A stretch of 30,486 bases of DNA, taken from a virus. Position 1 is the first letter of the stretch, and each line of letters starts with the position of its first letter. Made by a program: the position numbers and the translations under genes. The notes under the pieces were generated by a model. It was not told the DNA's origin and ran no database searches. It saw only the letters and a program-made list of their open reading frames with translations. Positions 16,829 through 23,915 of this stretch are shown piece by piece. The stretch spans positions 1 through 30,486 of the IMG/VR virus record IMGVR_UViG_3300017788_000116; one strand, 5' to 3'.

Positions 16829-17544
16829 AAAAAACTTTGCAAACCCTCCAGAACGATTTTATTTTCTTTTTCAGTAACTGGATTGACAACTACAGTTTCA
16901 TAACGAAGTTTAGGCATTGTTCTGAAGAACTTTTCAATCCCCTTATATTGACGTGAATTAAGAGTCTCTAACCAATCAATAATTTCTTGTTCCGTACAAT
17001 CCGATCCTGCCCAACACTCTTCATCATCATAAACCATATCTACACATGATGCAACGATCTTATAGGAGAGATCTAGAATATCTTGTCTACTTTGAGGATT
17101 AAAGTTTTCTTTAATGAATTGATCATAAGAAGGATACTTCATTCTCACAGTCAACTTATCTGTCAATTGAATATCAGAAGTATGTTCTGGATCTTTTTGA
17201 ACTTCAATCTCATCAATATAAATGGTAAGAGGAACTTCAGTGACTCCATCATCCCCACAGGTAATTACAAGTTCAATTGCTTCTCCAATTGACTTGCCAC
17301 GAATGTTGAGAAACAAATACTCAATATCAAAAATAGGAAGATCTCTAACTTCAATTCCTTTAGTAAGGATACAAGCTTCCAATACATCAAAAAGTGCATT
17401 GTTAATTTGAGTAATATCTTCAGACTCCATTGCTAGAAGAAGAATCTTCTCTTCTTTTACAAAGAATGGGCGATACTTTATTTTTTTATTTGTCGAAGGC
17501 AAAACCAATTCATAGGTTGGTGCTGTAACTACAGGTAATGGCAT
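16822..17544 (-). CDS. gp26: Baseplate hub assembly protein gp26-like (240 aa)
   Basis: The start MPLPVVTAPTYELVLPSTNK followed by IKYRPFFVKEEKILLLAMES is characteristic of the T4 gp26-type family (T4_baseplate). Downstream segments such as DITQINNALFDVLEACI and IFDIEYLFLNIRGKSIGE fit the same family, and the length is near T4 gp26 (208 aa). In T4, gp26 is needed for hub assembly. The C-terminus ends ...LQSFFV at a TAA (16822-16824), three codons after a T TTT TTC slippery heptamer, so some ribosomes may read on in the -1 frame. It lies ten bases after the gp54-like gene. Confidence 0.85.
   Translation of the reverse strand: MPLPVVTAPTYELVLPSTNKKIKYRPFFVKEEKILLLAMESEDITQINNALFDVLEACILTKGIEVRDLPIFDIEYLFLNIRGKSIGEAIELVITCGDDGVTEVPLTIYIDEIEVQKDPEHTSDIQLTDKLTVRMKYPSYDQFIKENFNPQSRQDILDLSYKIVASCVDMVYDDEECWAGSDCTEQEIIDWLETLNSRQYKGIEKFFRTMPKLRYETVVVNPVTEKENKIVLEGLQSFFV
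16828..16834 (-). promoter_or_regulatory. Slippery heptamer T TTT TTC for -1 frameshifting in gp26
   Basis: In the gp26 reading frame the codons are AGT TTT TTC GTC TAA. The heptamer T TTT TTC has the canonical X XXY YYZ form, so both tRNAs can re-pair after slipping one base back. The -1 frame is then open for 59 codons. The zero-frame stop follows the heptamer by one codon. Confidence 0.65.
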
Positions 17545-17554
17545 AGTAAATTAA

Positions 17555-18256
17555 TCAAATATTTGTTGTATTTCTAGTTATATATCTGAGGAAAACCATA
17601 TGAACATTTAAAGTCAAGATATTTGCTTGCCCATACTGAACAGGCATTTTGGAAATATTAATCGGAAATGCATCCACAAACTCATAAGTTAAATAAGAAC
17701 TTCTAGTTCTAGATTCTCCAACATATCCTACATTCTTTTCAAATTTTGTCAATGCAAAATTCATTCTATAAGTGTCTGGATATCGAAAACGATTAATATT
17801 ACCTGCATTTAAAGCAGTGGGAACACTTTGCCCGCCAGAAGTACTTCTAACAGTTCCAGAAGAAAAGAAAGTTGGATTAATATAGTTAATCCACTCCTCA
17901 AAAAATCGAATTATTTTGTGATCGGAGTCTACATAAAAACTTAATCTAATTGTATTATTATCTCCATAACCTCTCATTCTAGGAAAATTTTCAACCATTC
18001 CCTGATAATCTCCCATGACAGGAAATAACTGAAAATTAGATCCAGGTAATGAAGTTGCATTACACATCAACTCCATTTTTTCAAAGAAAGTTAACCCATC
18101 CACACTTGACTGTAATCCAGCGGTGGATAAATAAGTTCTCAAACCAGATTTAGGTTGTCCAAAAGTAACTTTGAACTGATTGTTCATTGATACTTTTGAA
18201 AAAGCACCCTTAATTGATTCTATCCCATATTTTAATCTGGGAACATTTACAGCCAT
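17555..18256 (-). CDS. Tail-tube-fold baseplate protein, gp54-like candidate (233 aa)
   Basis: The sequence has the order expected of tail-tube-fold proteins. FKVTFGQPKSGLRTYLSTAG is followed by MELMCNATSLPGSNFQLFPV, FPRMRGYGDNNTIRLSFYV, DSDHKIIRFFEEWINYI and YVDAF-like strands near the end (YEFVDAFPINISKMPVQYG). The same signature appears in tail tube gp19 and in the T4 tube-initiation proteins gp48 and gp54. gp48 is encoded a little over 1 kb away on the plus strand and hub genes follow this gene, so the most likely identity is the tube initiator gp54. T4 gp54 is longer (320 aa), so the assignment is tentative. A second tube protein or gp3-like terminator is possible. Confidence 0.7.
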   Translation of the reverse strand: MAVNVPRLKYGIESIKGAFSKVSMNNQFKVTFGQPKSGLRTYLSTAGLQSSVDGLTFFEKMELMCNATSLPGSNFQLFPVMGDYQGMVENFPRMRGYGDNNTIRLSFYVDSDHKIIRFFEEWINYINPTFFSSGTVRSTSGGQSVPTALNAGNINRFRYPDTYRMNFALTKFEKNVGYVGESRTRSSYLTYEFVDAFPINISKMPVQYGQANILTLNVHMVFLRYITRNTTNI

Positions 18257-18257
18257 T

Positions 18258-18265
18258 GATAAATA
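18258..18265 (+). promoter_or_regulatory. Late promoter octamer GATAAATA for the gp4 operon
   Basis: The plus strand reads TTGATAAATATAG in the 38-base divergent gap, about 30 bases before the gp4 ATG at 18295. It is the only plus-strand late octamer seen next to a gene start and would drive gp4 through gp53. No comparably good octamer is visible on the minus strand for the divergent gp54-like gene. Confidence 0.6.
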
Positions 18266-18281
18266 TAGATTTAGATCTATA
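18264..18281. repeat. Inverted repeat in the divergent gap before gp4
   Basis: Arms TATAGAT (18264-18270) and ATCTATA (18275-18281) are perfectly complementary around TTAG. The repeat begins at the end of the late octamer and covers the expected start site and leader of the gp4 transcript. It could be a leader hairpin or a protein-binding site. It is AT-rich and may be chance. Confidence 0.4.
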
Positions 18282-18294
18282 GTATGTATAAGAG

Positions 18295-18738
18295 ATGTCA
18301 GAACCCCTCAAAGGAAAATACAGCCCAGTAAATTATAAGAAGTATAAAGGTGATCCCACAAAGATCATTTATAGAAGTTCCTGGGAATTGAAGTTTATGA
18401 GATATCTTGATTTGAATGAAAATATATTAGAGTGGGCGAGCGAAGAAATAGTTGTTCCATATAAGTCTCCAGTAGACAATAGATATCATAGATATTTTCC
18501 AGACTTTTATGTAAAATATATTGATAAAAATAAAAAAATAATTGAATCAGTCATTGAAATTAAACCCAAAAAACAAGTCGTTGGCCCACCAGTAAATCCA
18601 AAAAGAAGAACAAAAAGTTGGGTTAAAGAAGTTTATGAATATGCAAAAAACCAATCCAAGTGGGAAGCAGCAAAAGAATACTGTAAAGATAGATTATGGG
18701 AATTTAAAGTTCTTACAGAGGATGATTTAGGCATATGA
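18295..18738 (+). CDS. gp4: Head completion protein gp4
   Basis: The 147-aa product matches the T4 gp4 (gp50/4) family closely: GKYSPVNYKKYKGDPTKIIY, then RSSWELKFMRYLDLNENILE, EEIVVPYKSP and HRYFPDFYVKY, and the motif IEIKPKKQ. The length is the same as the family norm (about 150 aa). The PDF...EIKPK pattern resembles the PD-(D/E)XK nuclease fold, which has been proposed for this family. gp4 acts late in head filling and closing, before tails join. It is the first gene of the plus-strand operon and its ATGA overlaps the start of the next gene. Confidence 0.93.
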   Translation: MSEPLKGKYSPVNYKKYKGDPTKIIYRSSWELKFMRYLDLNENILEWASEEIVVPYKSPVDNRYHRYFPDFYVKYIDKNKKIIESVIEIKPKKQVVGPPVNPKRRTKSWVKEVYEYAKNQSKWEAAKEYCKDRLWEFKVLTEDDLGI

Positions 18739-19226
18739 GTATCGTTCAAGAAATTAAAAATAAATCAGGAAAAAAAGAACAAAGTTCTGAGTGGTATACA
18801 AAACAACTCAGTGATGCACTTAATCGATTTCAAAAAGTTGATTCTAATACAAGAGATACTGCTGGGTTAACAGTTGGACAACTGTATTTTTTTAGATATA
18901 CTCCACAAAAACCAAGAAAAGGATTAGTATATGATAGAAATCCTTTAGCGTTTATTGTAGAGTTTCAGGGTGATCGAATATTGGGTGTAAACTTACATCA
19001 TGCGCCGCCTCAAATTAGAAAAATATTAGCAAAATCTCTTCTAAATAACTTAGATGCAACATCTATACCTAGAAATTGCTATAGAACATATTATCTTGCA
19101 GGGTGCAGCAATTTCCAAAAGGTTCCTGAAAAATATTGGGAGGAGGTTTCCGATCTCCCAACAGAAAAATTTATTGATTCTGGATTATTAATTGATTCAA
19201 ATAAAGGTTGGACAACAAAAACTTAA
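18735..19226 (+). CDS. Conserved phage protein of unknown function (163 aa)
   Basis: I do not recognise a named T4 gene. The pattern DTAGLTVGQLYFFRYTPQKP...DRNPLAFIVEFQGDRILGVNLHH resembles a group of small T4-like marine phage proteins with a beta-barrel-like start (G.LYFF.Y.P......YD..PL...........G.NLHY). The C-terminal half is mixed, with NCYRTYYLAGCSNFQKVPEK. Its ATG overlaps the gp4 stop (ATGA), and the next gene begins directly at its stop. A virion assembly or DNA-packaging accessory role is plausible from the operon. No motif proves it. Confidence 0.8.
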   Translation: MSIVQEIKNKSGKKEQSSEWYTKQLSDALNRFQKVDSNTRDTAGLTVGQLYFFRYTPQKPRKGLVYDRNPLAFIVEFQGDRILGVNLHHAPPQIRKILAKSLLNNLDATSIPRNCYRTYYLAGCSNFQKVPEKYWEEVSDLPTEKFIDSGLLIDSNKGWTTKT

Positions 19227-19472
19227 ATGGCAGATTTACCCACTAAAAAAATATCAATCAACATTGGACAATATTATGTAACTTATGAAGCAAACTCAGA
19301 AAATCCATCTGCAGGGCAGATTTTGAGTGTTGCAAAAAATGATACTGTTTTAGATCCAACAAGTTCAGAAGCCATTAGTGTTGCAAGTGATGAAACGACT
19401 CAACTCACTTTAAAGAATTCATTAAAAATTGTAAATAGAGACTTATATACTTTAATTTTTGGAGAATCGTAA
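19227..19472 (+). CDS. Small conserved protein of unknown function (81 aa)
   Basis: The ATG follows the stop of the upstream gene without a gap (TAAATG), so translation is probably coupled. The 81-aa product contains KKISINIGQYYVTYEANSEN and an SLKIVNRDLYTLIF ending, mainly beta-type and acidic, with no cysteine, signal peptide or membrane segment. Its placement between gp4 and gp48 suggests a virion assembly role. I cannot name it. Confidence 0.7.
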   Translation: MADLPTKKISINIGQYYVTYEANSENPSAGQILSVAKNDTVLDPTSSEAISVASDETTQLTLKNSLKIVNRDLYTLIFGES

Positions 19473-19473
19473 G

Positions 19474-20532
19474 ATGAGTATTACAAACTTAGCATTTTCT
19501 CCAGAAGCAAATTCAATATACGAATCTGTTCAATCAAGTAATAGTAATCAAGGAACAGTTGAATCAAATCAACCAGCAACTCCAGCTGCAGGATCGAGTA
19601 GACAACCACCAGACTTTTCAAATAAAACTTTAATATATCCAGAAAAACTTTTAAGAAATCAAAGTGACTTCTTCCAGATAAAGGCTATTGAATATACTCC
19701 ACCAAATCAAGGTGGGCAATCAAGTCAACCTGGATTAAATAGTTTCTACCAATCTCGAACTCAACAAAATCTCAGAAGTGAAAGAAGTAAGGGAATGGTA
19801 ATCTTTCCGATGCCTGCAAAAGTCACTGACGTAAATGGAACTAATTGGGGAGAAGGATTTTTAAATCCTGCAGGTGCTGCAGCTGTTGGAGCATATTCTG
19901 CTGCAAGCGGAATTGCGGGTGGATTGATAAGCGGAGAACTCGAAAGTGGATTTAAATCTGCCGGAGGATTGTTAAGTGGAATAAAAGAAACTTTAACTGA
20001 TGCTGGGGCATACAGTTATGGATCCGCATATGCGACAACCCAAGCTATAAATCAATTTGGAATAAATCTAAACCCAGATGAACTCCTAGCAAGAACTCAA
20101 GGAACTATTTCAAATCCAAATGGAGAACTTCTCTTCAAAGGGCCAAGACTTAGAGGTTATTCCTTTGTATATCGAATGGTTCCAAGAAATAGAAATGAAG
20201 CTAGAACTATAAGACAGATTGTAAGATTCTTTAAACAATCAATGTTACCTCCAAAGAGTGGCATTCTTCTCAACACTCCACATGTCTTTTTCTTGGAATA
20301 CAAGAGAAAGTCAAATGGAGTTGTAAAAGCGTTAAATAAGTTTAAACCATGTGCTCTCACTGATTTTAACGTTGATAATAGTGCAGGAGAAGGTTGGAAC
20401 TCATATTATGATGAAACTGAGGACATTTCTCAACCAATTGCAACCACAATTCAACTCAATTTTACTGAATTGACTCCAATATTCCGAGAAGATTATGCAG
20501 AATTTTCAAATGTAGACGATGTAGGATACTAA
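19474..20532 (+). CDS. gp48: Baseplate tail tube cap protein gp48
   Basis: The ATG at 19474 is preferred to a TTG at 19459, because the sequence over that TTG (GGAG, 19461-19464) is the ribosome binding site of the ATG. The 352-aa product shows the gp48 order: KTLIYPEKLLRNQSDFFQIK, then GMVIFPMPAKVTDVNGTNWG, a Gly/Ala-rich hydrophobic middle (AAAVGAYSAASGIAGGLIS), and the tube-fold core GPRLRGYSFVYRMVPRNRNE with ARTIRQIVRFFKQSM and NTPHVFFLEY. The final IQLNFTELTPIFREDY is typical of the family. gp48 caps the hub and starts the tail tube. The stop overlaps the gp53 start (TAATG). Confidence 0.9.
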   Translation: MSITNLAFSPEANSIYESVQSSNSNQGTVESNQPATPAAGSSRQPPDFSNKTLIYPEKLLRNQSDFFQIKAIEYTPPNQGGQSSQPGLNSFYQSRTQQNLRSERSKGMVIFPMPAKVTDVNGTNWGEGFLNPAGAAAVGAYSAASGIAGGLISGELESGFKSAGGLLSGIKETLTDAGAYSYGSAYATTQAINQFGINLNPDELLARTQGTISNPNGELLFKGPRLRGYSFVYRMVPRNRNEARTIRQIVRFFKQSMLPPKSGILLNTPHVFFLEYKRKSNGVVKALNKFKPCALTDFNVDNSAGEGWNSYYDETEDISQPIATTIQLNFTELTPIFREDYAEFSNVDDVGY

Positions 20533-21185
20533 TGGCATACTTCGAATATTTACCCAAACTTAGATATCCATCTTTATCCCAAAAGGGAGATGATTATGAG
20601 TACACAACTGTAACAAACCTCTTCAGAAGAGGGAAAATTAGAGATGATATCTTCAATCAAACTGTTCTATTTGACAAGTATTCAATAGAAGGTAATGATC
20701 GTCCAGATAACGTTGCATACAAAGTTTACAATGACTCAGATCTAGATTGGATAGTTTTGTTGTCAAATAACATTATTAATGTTCGTGACGAATGGCCCAT
20801 GAACAACGTTACGTTTGAAAATTACATGAAAGAAAAATATCCAACAAATGCAGAAAGATATGCAGTAAAACACTACGTCACTACAGAAATTAAAGACAAT
20901 AGAGGTAGATTAATTCGTCCAGAGGGAGTCATAGTTTCTCCAGATAGTTATAACGATTATATATTTGAATACTTTTTAAATGGTAATGTTTTTACTGAAA
21001 CGAAGGAATCATTATCAATCGTAACTTTCGATGATTATGAACAACAATTGAACGAAGATAAAAGAAATATTTACTTAATCAAACCAAAATTCGTCCCAAC
21101 AGTAATCAAAGATATCGAAAGGATTATGAAATATGATCAATCTTCACAGTTTATAAACAAGACAATTAAAAAAACCTCAATATAA
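20532..21185 (+). CDS. gp53: Baseplate wedge subunit gp53
   Basis: The 217-aa product has the gp53 signature: YFEYLPKLRYPSLSQKGDDY, then TVTNLFRRGKIRDDIF, VAYKVYNDSDLDWIVLLSNN and INVRDEWPMNNVTFENYMKE. The tail around YEQQLNEDKRNIYLIKPKFV is the conserved LysM-like end. Its length is close to T4 gp53 (196 aa). gp53 clamps neighbouring wedges into the complete baseplate. It is the last gene of the plus-strand operon and is followed at once by a bidirectional terminator. Confidence 0.92.
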   Translation: MAYFEYLPKLRYPSLSQKGDDYEYTTVTNLFRRGKIRDDIFNQTVLFDKYSIEGNDRPDNVAYKVYNDSDLDWIVLLSNNIINVRDEWPMNNVTFENYMKEKYPTNAERYAVKHYVTTEIKDNRGRLIRPEGVIVSPDSYNDYIFEYFLNGNVFTETKESLSIVTFDDYEQQLNEDKRNIYLIKPKFVPTVIKDIERIMKYDQSSQFINKTIKKTSI

Positions 21186-21186
21186 A

Positions 21187-21218
21187 AAAATAGCCGGAAA
21201 ATTTTTTCCGACTATTTT
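21187..21218. terminator. Bidirectional intrinsic terminator between gp53 and gp32
   Basis: Arms 21187-21201 and 21204-21218 pair over AAAATAG and CGGAAAA, with one mismatch (21194 against 21211) and almost no loop. The flanking A and T runs give U tracts in both directions. The site lies exactly where the plus-strand gp4-gp53 operon and the minus-strand gp32 operon converge, and ends transcripts from both. Confidence 0.85.
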
Positions 21219-21241
21219 GCAATTAAAAAATGATTTTCAAA

Positions 21242-22129
21242 TCACTCTTCAGCTAACCTCTGGAAGTAACTAAGAGTATCATCGTCTTCTTCTTCCACTA
21301 CAGGAGAAGGAGTGGAACGAGATGTTGACACTGGTTGAAGATCTTCTTCCTCATTATCAAATGACTCATCACGAGGAACAGGTTGACTTTTCTTATTCAG
21401 AACACTGTTAAGACGAGTCTCAAGTTGTTCATAAGTCTTGAAGTTCTGTTCTGCAACAAACTCCTTGAGGGAGTATTCTTTTTTCCAGATAGATTCAAGT
21501 TCTTCATCATCAAGATCACAAAGAACTGAAGGGGAATCAAACTCAGACTTGTCATAGTTCGGATAACCGTCAGCCATACGAACTTTAAGTTTGAAGTTTG
21601 CACCTTTCCAGAGATCAAAAGCATCAATGGGATTTTCGTCCTCAAATTCTGGTTTGAGAGCACTAGTGATCTTTTCAAAGATTTTCTTACCATACTTGAA
21701 GAGAAATACTTTACCCTCGTTCTCGGGATGAGCAGGATCCTTAACAACGTAAATGTTACTGTGGTAAGACAGTTTACGCTTACGTTGACGAACTACTTCC
21801 TGATCAGACTTATTACCAGTGTTCCAGAGTTCACGATTCATTTCCGATACTGGATCCTTACGCCCAAGAGTAGTTAGGGAGTTTTCAATATACCATCCAC
21901 CAGGGCCTTGGAAGGCGTGACTCCAGACTTGGACAAAAGCATCATCCTCACCATCAGGGGGAGGAAGGAAACGAATCACTGCATAACCATTACCAGATTT
22001 GTCACGTTCAATCTTCCAGAAACGATCATCAGAACTAGATGAAGTCTTGTTCAGTTTCTCTACCTCTTGAACCAGACGAGCAGTAAGTGATCCAAGGGAA
22101 GATTGTTTTTTAAGATTTGCGAAAGACAT
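21242..22129 (-). CDS. gp32: Single-stranded DNA-binding protein gp32
   Basis: The N-terminal LKKQSSLGSL resembles the LAST motif used for cooperative binding. The OB-fold core holds NGYAVIRFLPPPDG, GGWYIENS, SYHSNIYVVKDPAHPENEG and VFLFKYGKKIFEKI, a near-direct match to T4 gp32. The C-terminus is very acidic (EEEDDDTLSYFQRLAEE), the usual partner-binding tail. The zinc finger of T4 gp32 (one histidine and three cysteines) is missing: the protein has a single cysteine, elsewhere. gp32 coats single-stranded DNA for replication, recombination and repair. A consensus sigma-70 promoter lies just upstream, and the bidirectional terminator lies just after the stop. Confidence 0.95.
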   Translation of the reverse strand: MSFANLKKQSSLGSLTARLVQEVEKLNKTSSSSDDRFWKIERDKSGNGYAVIRFLPPPDGEDDAFVQVWSHAFQGPGGWYIENSLTTLGRKDPVSEMNRELWNTGNKSDQEVVRQRKRKLSYHSNIYVVKDPAHPENEGKVFLFKYGKKIFEKITSALKPEFEDENPIDAFDLWKGANFKLKVRMADGYPNYDKSEFDSPSVLCDLDDEELESIWKKEYSLKEFVAEQNFKTYEQLETRLNSVLNKKSQPVPRDESFDNEEEDLQPVSTSRSTPSPVVEEEDDDTLSYFQRLAEE

Positions 22130-22170
22130 GTGTTTTTCCGTATACGTTGTATTCGATGTGTAACTTGTTT

Positions 22171-22199
22171 ATTATAATGGGCGAAGAAGGATTTGTCAA
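22171..22199 (-). promoter_or_regulatory. Consensus sigma-70 promoter for gp32
   Basis: On the minus strand TTGACA (22199-22194) and TATAAT (22176-22171) are separated by exactly 17 bases, a perfect match to the bacterial consensus. The expected start is near 22164, giving a leader of about 35 bases to the gp32 ATG at 22129. The TGA stop of the upstream 70-aa gene lies inside the -35 box. Confidence 0.88.
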
Positions 22200-22408
22200 T
22201 CCTCCACAACCTCAGTTTCAGAAACTGGAGTTTCAGGTTCTGATTCAGGCAGAGTAACTCCCAGTTGAGTTAAATATTCAACGACTCCTTGCAGTTTCAG
22301 AAACATTTCTCTTTTTACTGCAGTTTGAGCATTAAGTTGTTCAAGATCTGAAGCAAGAGAACGTTGTTGATCAAGTGCAGCTTGAAGATGTTGTTGTTGT
22401 TCAGTCAT
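22196..22408 (-). CDS. Small coiled-coil protein between gp59 and gp32 (70 aa)
   Basis: The first 50 residues are a Gln-rich amphipathic helix (HLQAALDQQRSLASDLEQLN, then VKREMFLKLQGVVEYLTQLG). The tail is acidic with Glu/Pro repeats (ESEPETPVSETEVVED). The start overlaps the gp59 stop by eight bases and the stop lies in the gp32 promoter. Phage genomes of this type often carry a small coiled-coil gene here. I cannot name a function. An accessory to replisome assembly is possible from context only. Confidence 0.78.
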   Translation of the reverse strand: MTEQQQHLQAALDQQRSLASDLEQLNAQTAVKREMFLKLQGVVEYLTQLGVTLPESEPETPVSETEVVED

Positions 22409-22994
22409 TTAGAATTTTCTCCTTAATAATTTTTTTGTAATTTGGAATATCAAGATTTAGAAATGGTGTGTATTTTTGAATCTTTAAACTACAAGATTCC
22501 CAGACAGGATCTTGTAAGATTTTATCATACTGTTTTGAAAATTTCAAGATCTGATTCAAGATAATCATAGTCTCTAATGAAATTCTTCCAGACAAATATT
22601 CTCTCAAAATCGGAGGATGTTGCCCTTTTGTTTCGAAGACTAAGTTAAACTCTTTGTCTTCAAACAATGATGAGATTTCATTCTTAAATATATATCGCAA
22701 ACTCTGCATTCTCTTTTGCCATTTAGTATGGTTTTCCTCACCAGAGGCAATAATCTCTCCTATCCATAACTTTGATGGATCAGAACATTCTACAAAGTTT
22801 GCAAGAAAATATTGTCGGATTTGTTCATCCGACTTTTGACGAGACATCTTCTCAAAGAAGTATTTGTCTTTCCGTTTGTTGAATGATGTTACTGATGATT
22901 TAATCTTTCCATTGTACTGAAAAAAATCATAGTTAGGTTTACTAAAATGATTTTTAAAGGCAAGATAACAACAGTAAACATCAAACGGTGTCAT
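22401..22994 (-). CDS. gp59: DNA helicase loader gp59
   Basis: The start MTPFDVYCCYLAFKNHFSK followed by NYDFFQYNGKIKSSVTSFNK and RKDKYFFEKMSRQK is characteristic of T4 gp59, which loads the gp41 helicase onto gp32-coated forked DNA. The length (197 aa) is close to the T4 protein (217 aa). The C-terminal part (LKIQKYTPFLNLDIPNYKKI) also fits. It sits between gp33 and gp32, matching the T4 order 33-59-32, and overlaps gp33 by four bases (ATGA). Confidence 0.93.
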   Translation of the reverse strand: MTPFDVYCCYLAFKNHFSKPNYDFFQYNGKIKSSVTSFNKRKDKYFFEKMSRQKSDEQIRQYFLANFVECSDPSKLWIGEIIASGEENHTKWQKRMQSLRYIFKNEISSLFEDKEFNLVFETKGQHPPILREYLSGRISLETMIILNQILKFSKQYDKILQDPVWESCSLKIQKYTPFLNLDIPNYKKIIKEKILND

Positions 22995-23245
22995 AGGGGC
23001 AATTTAGCTCTAGAACTTTTCTTCAAATAATTTAATTGCATTGCTTCACATCGAATTCTTTCTTTCAAAGGTTTTGAAATCAGTTTCGATACTGTCCCAA
23101 TATCAATTGTATTTTCATCACAATAAGTCACAATAGATTCAATATAAGTTAATCCACTGGTTCTAACTAGTTCCTCAATATCGTTTGAGAACTTTGATTG
23201 ACTTAAAAATTTGGATTCTAACTCTTTGATTAATTCATTTTCCAT
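22991..23245 (-). CDS. gp33: Late transcription co-activator gp33
   Basis: The 84-aa product has SGLTYIESIVTYCDENTIDI, then KLISKPLKERIRCEAMQLNY, the pattern of T4-like gp33 proteins. gp33 bridges the host RNA polymerase and the sliding clamp gp45, replacing part of the normal sigma contact and allowing late transcription from TATAAATA-type sites. The start overlaps the nuclease gene by 11 bases and the stop overlaps gp59. It would act on the late octamers identified in this window. Confidence 0.88.
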   Translation of the reverse strand: MENELIKELESKFLSQSKFSNDIEELVRTSGLTYIESIVTYCDENTIDIGTVSKLISKPLKERIRCEAMQLNYLKKSSRAKLPL

Positions 23246-23915
23246 AAGTTTTTAGGTTGTCATTTACAAATTCCTTAATGTATTGGATAAGTAATCGGAT
23301 ATACTTTTTCTTATCATACTCTTCATATACCACACATTCTCCATTTTCGCAAGCCATGATGATGACAAGTTTCTTGGCGACTAAACCAGTCAACTCATAT
23401 AACATACAGGCATATGCTACAGCCTGAACAAAGTAATGTTCAATCCATTCTTTTGGTTTTGGTTTCTTGGATGTTTTAAAGTCAATGATGGCAAGTTCGC
23501 CATCATACTCAGCAATACAATCTACTGTTCCTGCAACTCCAAGAACCTTACTATACATTGACGATTCAAGTGCATGAATATTGTCAATCTTATCCAGTTG
23601 AGGTGTTGCAATCTGGAACAAAAATTCCGACAGAGGAAGAACATCTGATGGGCAATCTAAGTTCTTCAGATAGAACTCAGCGAGAGTATGCATATCAGTT
23701 CCACGACTGGTTGCAGCCTTGGTAATCTTATCTGCCTCCTGTTCACCAACTTTTTTTCTCCAGTTGGCAAAGAACTGCCGATTCTTGTGACTTGTAACAG
23801 ATGTAATCGATACAAGTTTCAGCAGTTCTTCTTCATCAGGAACTTTATAATAACGAATACCATCGATAGTTTCCCTTTCAAGTTCAGGGAGATTCAACTC
23901 AATATGTTTAAACAT
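23235..23915 (-). CDS. PD-(D/E)XK nuclease, RecB/Cas4-like
   Basis: The 226-aa product has the full RecB-type order: H76 in GTDMHTLAEFYL, E117 in HALESSMYS, D132 in GVAGTVDCIAE, the metal motif LAIIDFKTSKK (D145, K147) and the QAVAYACM motif (Q164, Y168). I see no iron-sulfur cysteine cluster at the C-terminus, so it is not a complete Cas4. It probably processes DNA ends in recombination or repair. The start overlaps the phoH stop and the end overlaps gp33, so it is part of the replication operon. The exact substrate is unknown. Confidence 0.88.
   Translation of the reverse strand: MFKHIELNLPELERETIDGIRYYKVPDEEELLKLVSITSVTSHKNRQFFANWRKKVGEQEADKITKAATSRGTDMHTLAEFYLKNLDCPSDVLPLSEFLFQIATPQLDKIDNIHALESSMYSKVLGVAGTVDCIAEYDGELAIIDFKTSKKPKPKEWIEHYFVQAVAYACMLYELTGLVAKKLVIIMACENGECVVYEEYDKKKYIRLLIQYIKEFVNDNLKTYGK

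Noticed and set aside
19459-19473. TTG start giving a five-residue longer gp48
   Set aside because: This stretch includes the GGAG ribosome binding site of the ATG at 19474, which is the better start.
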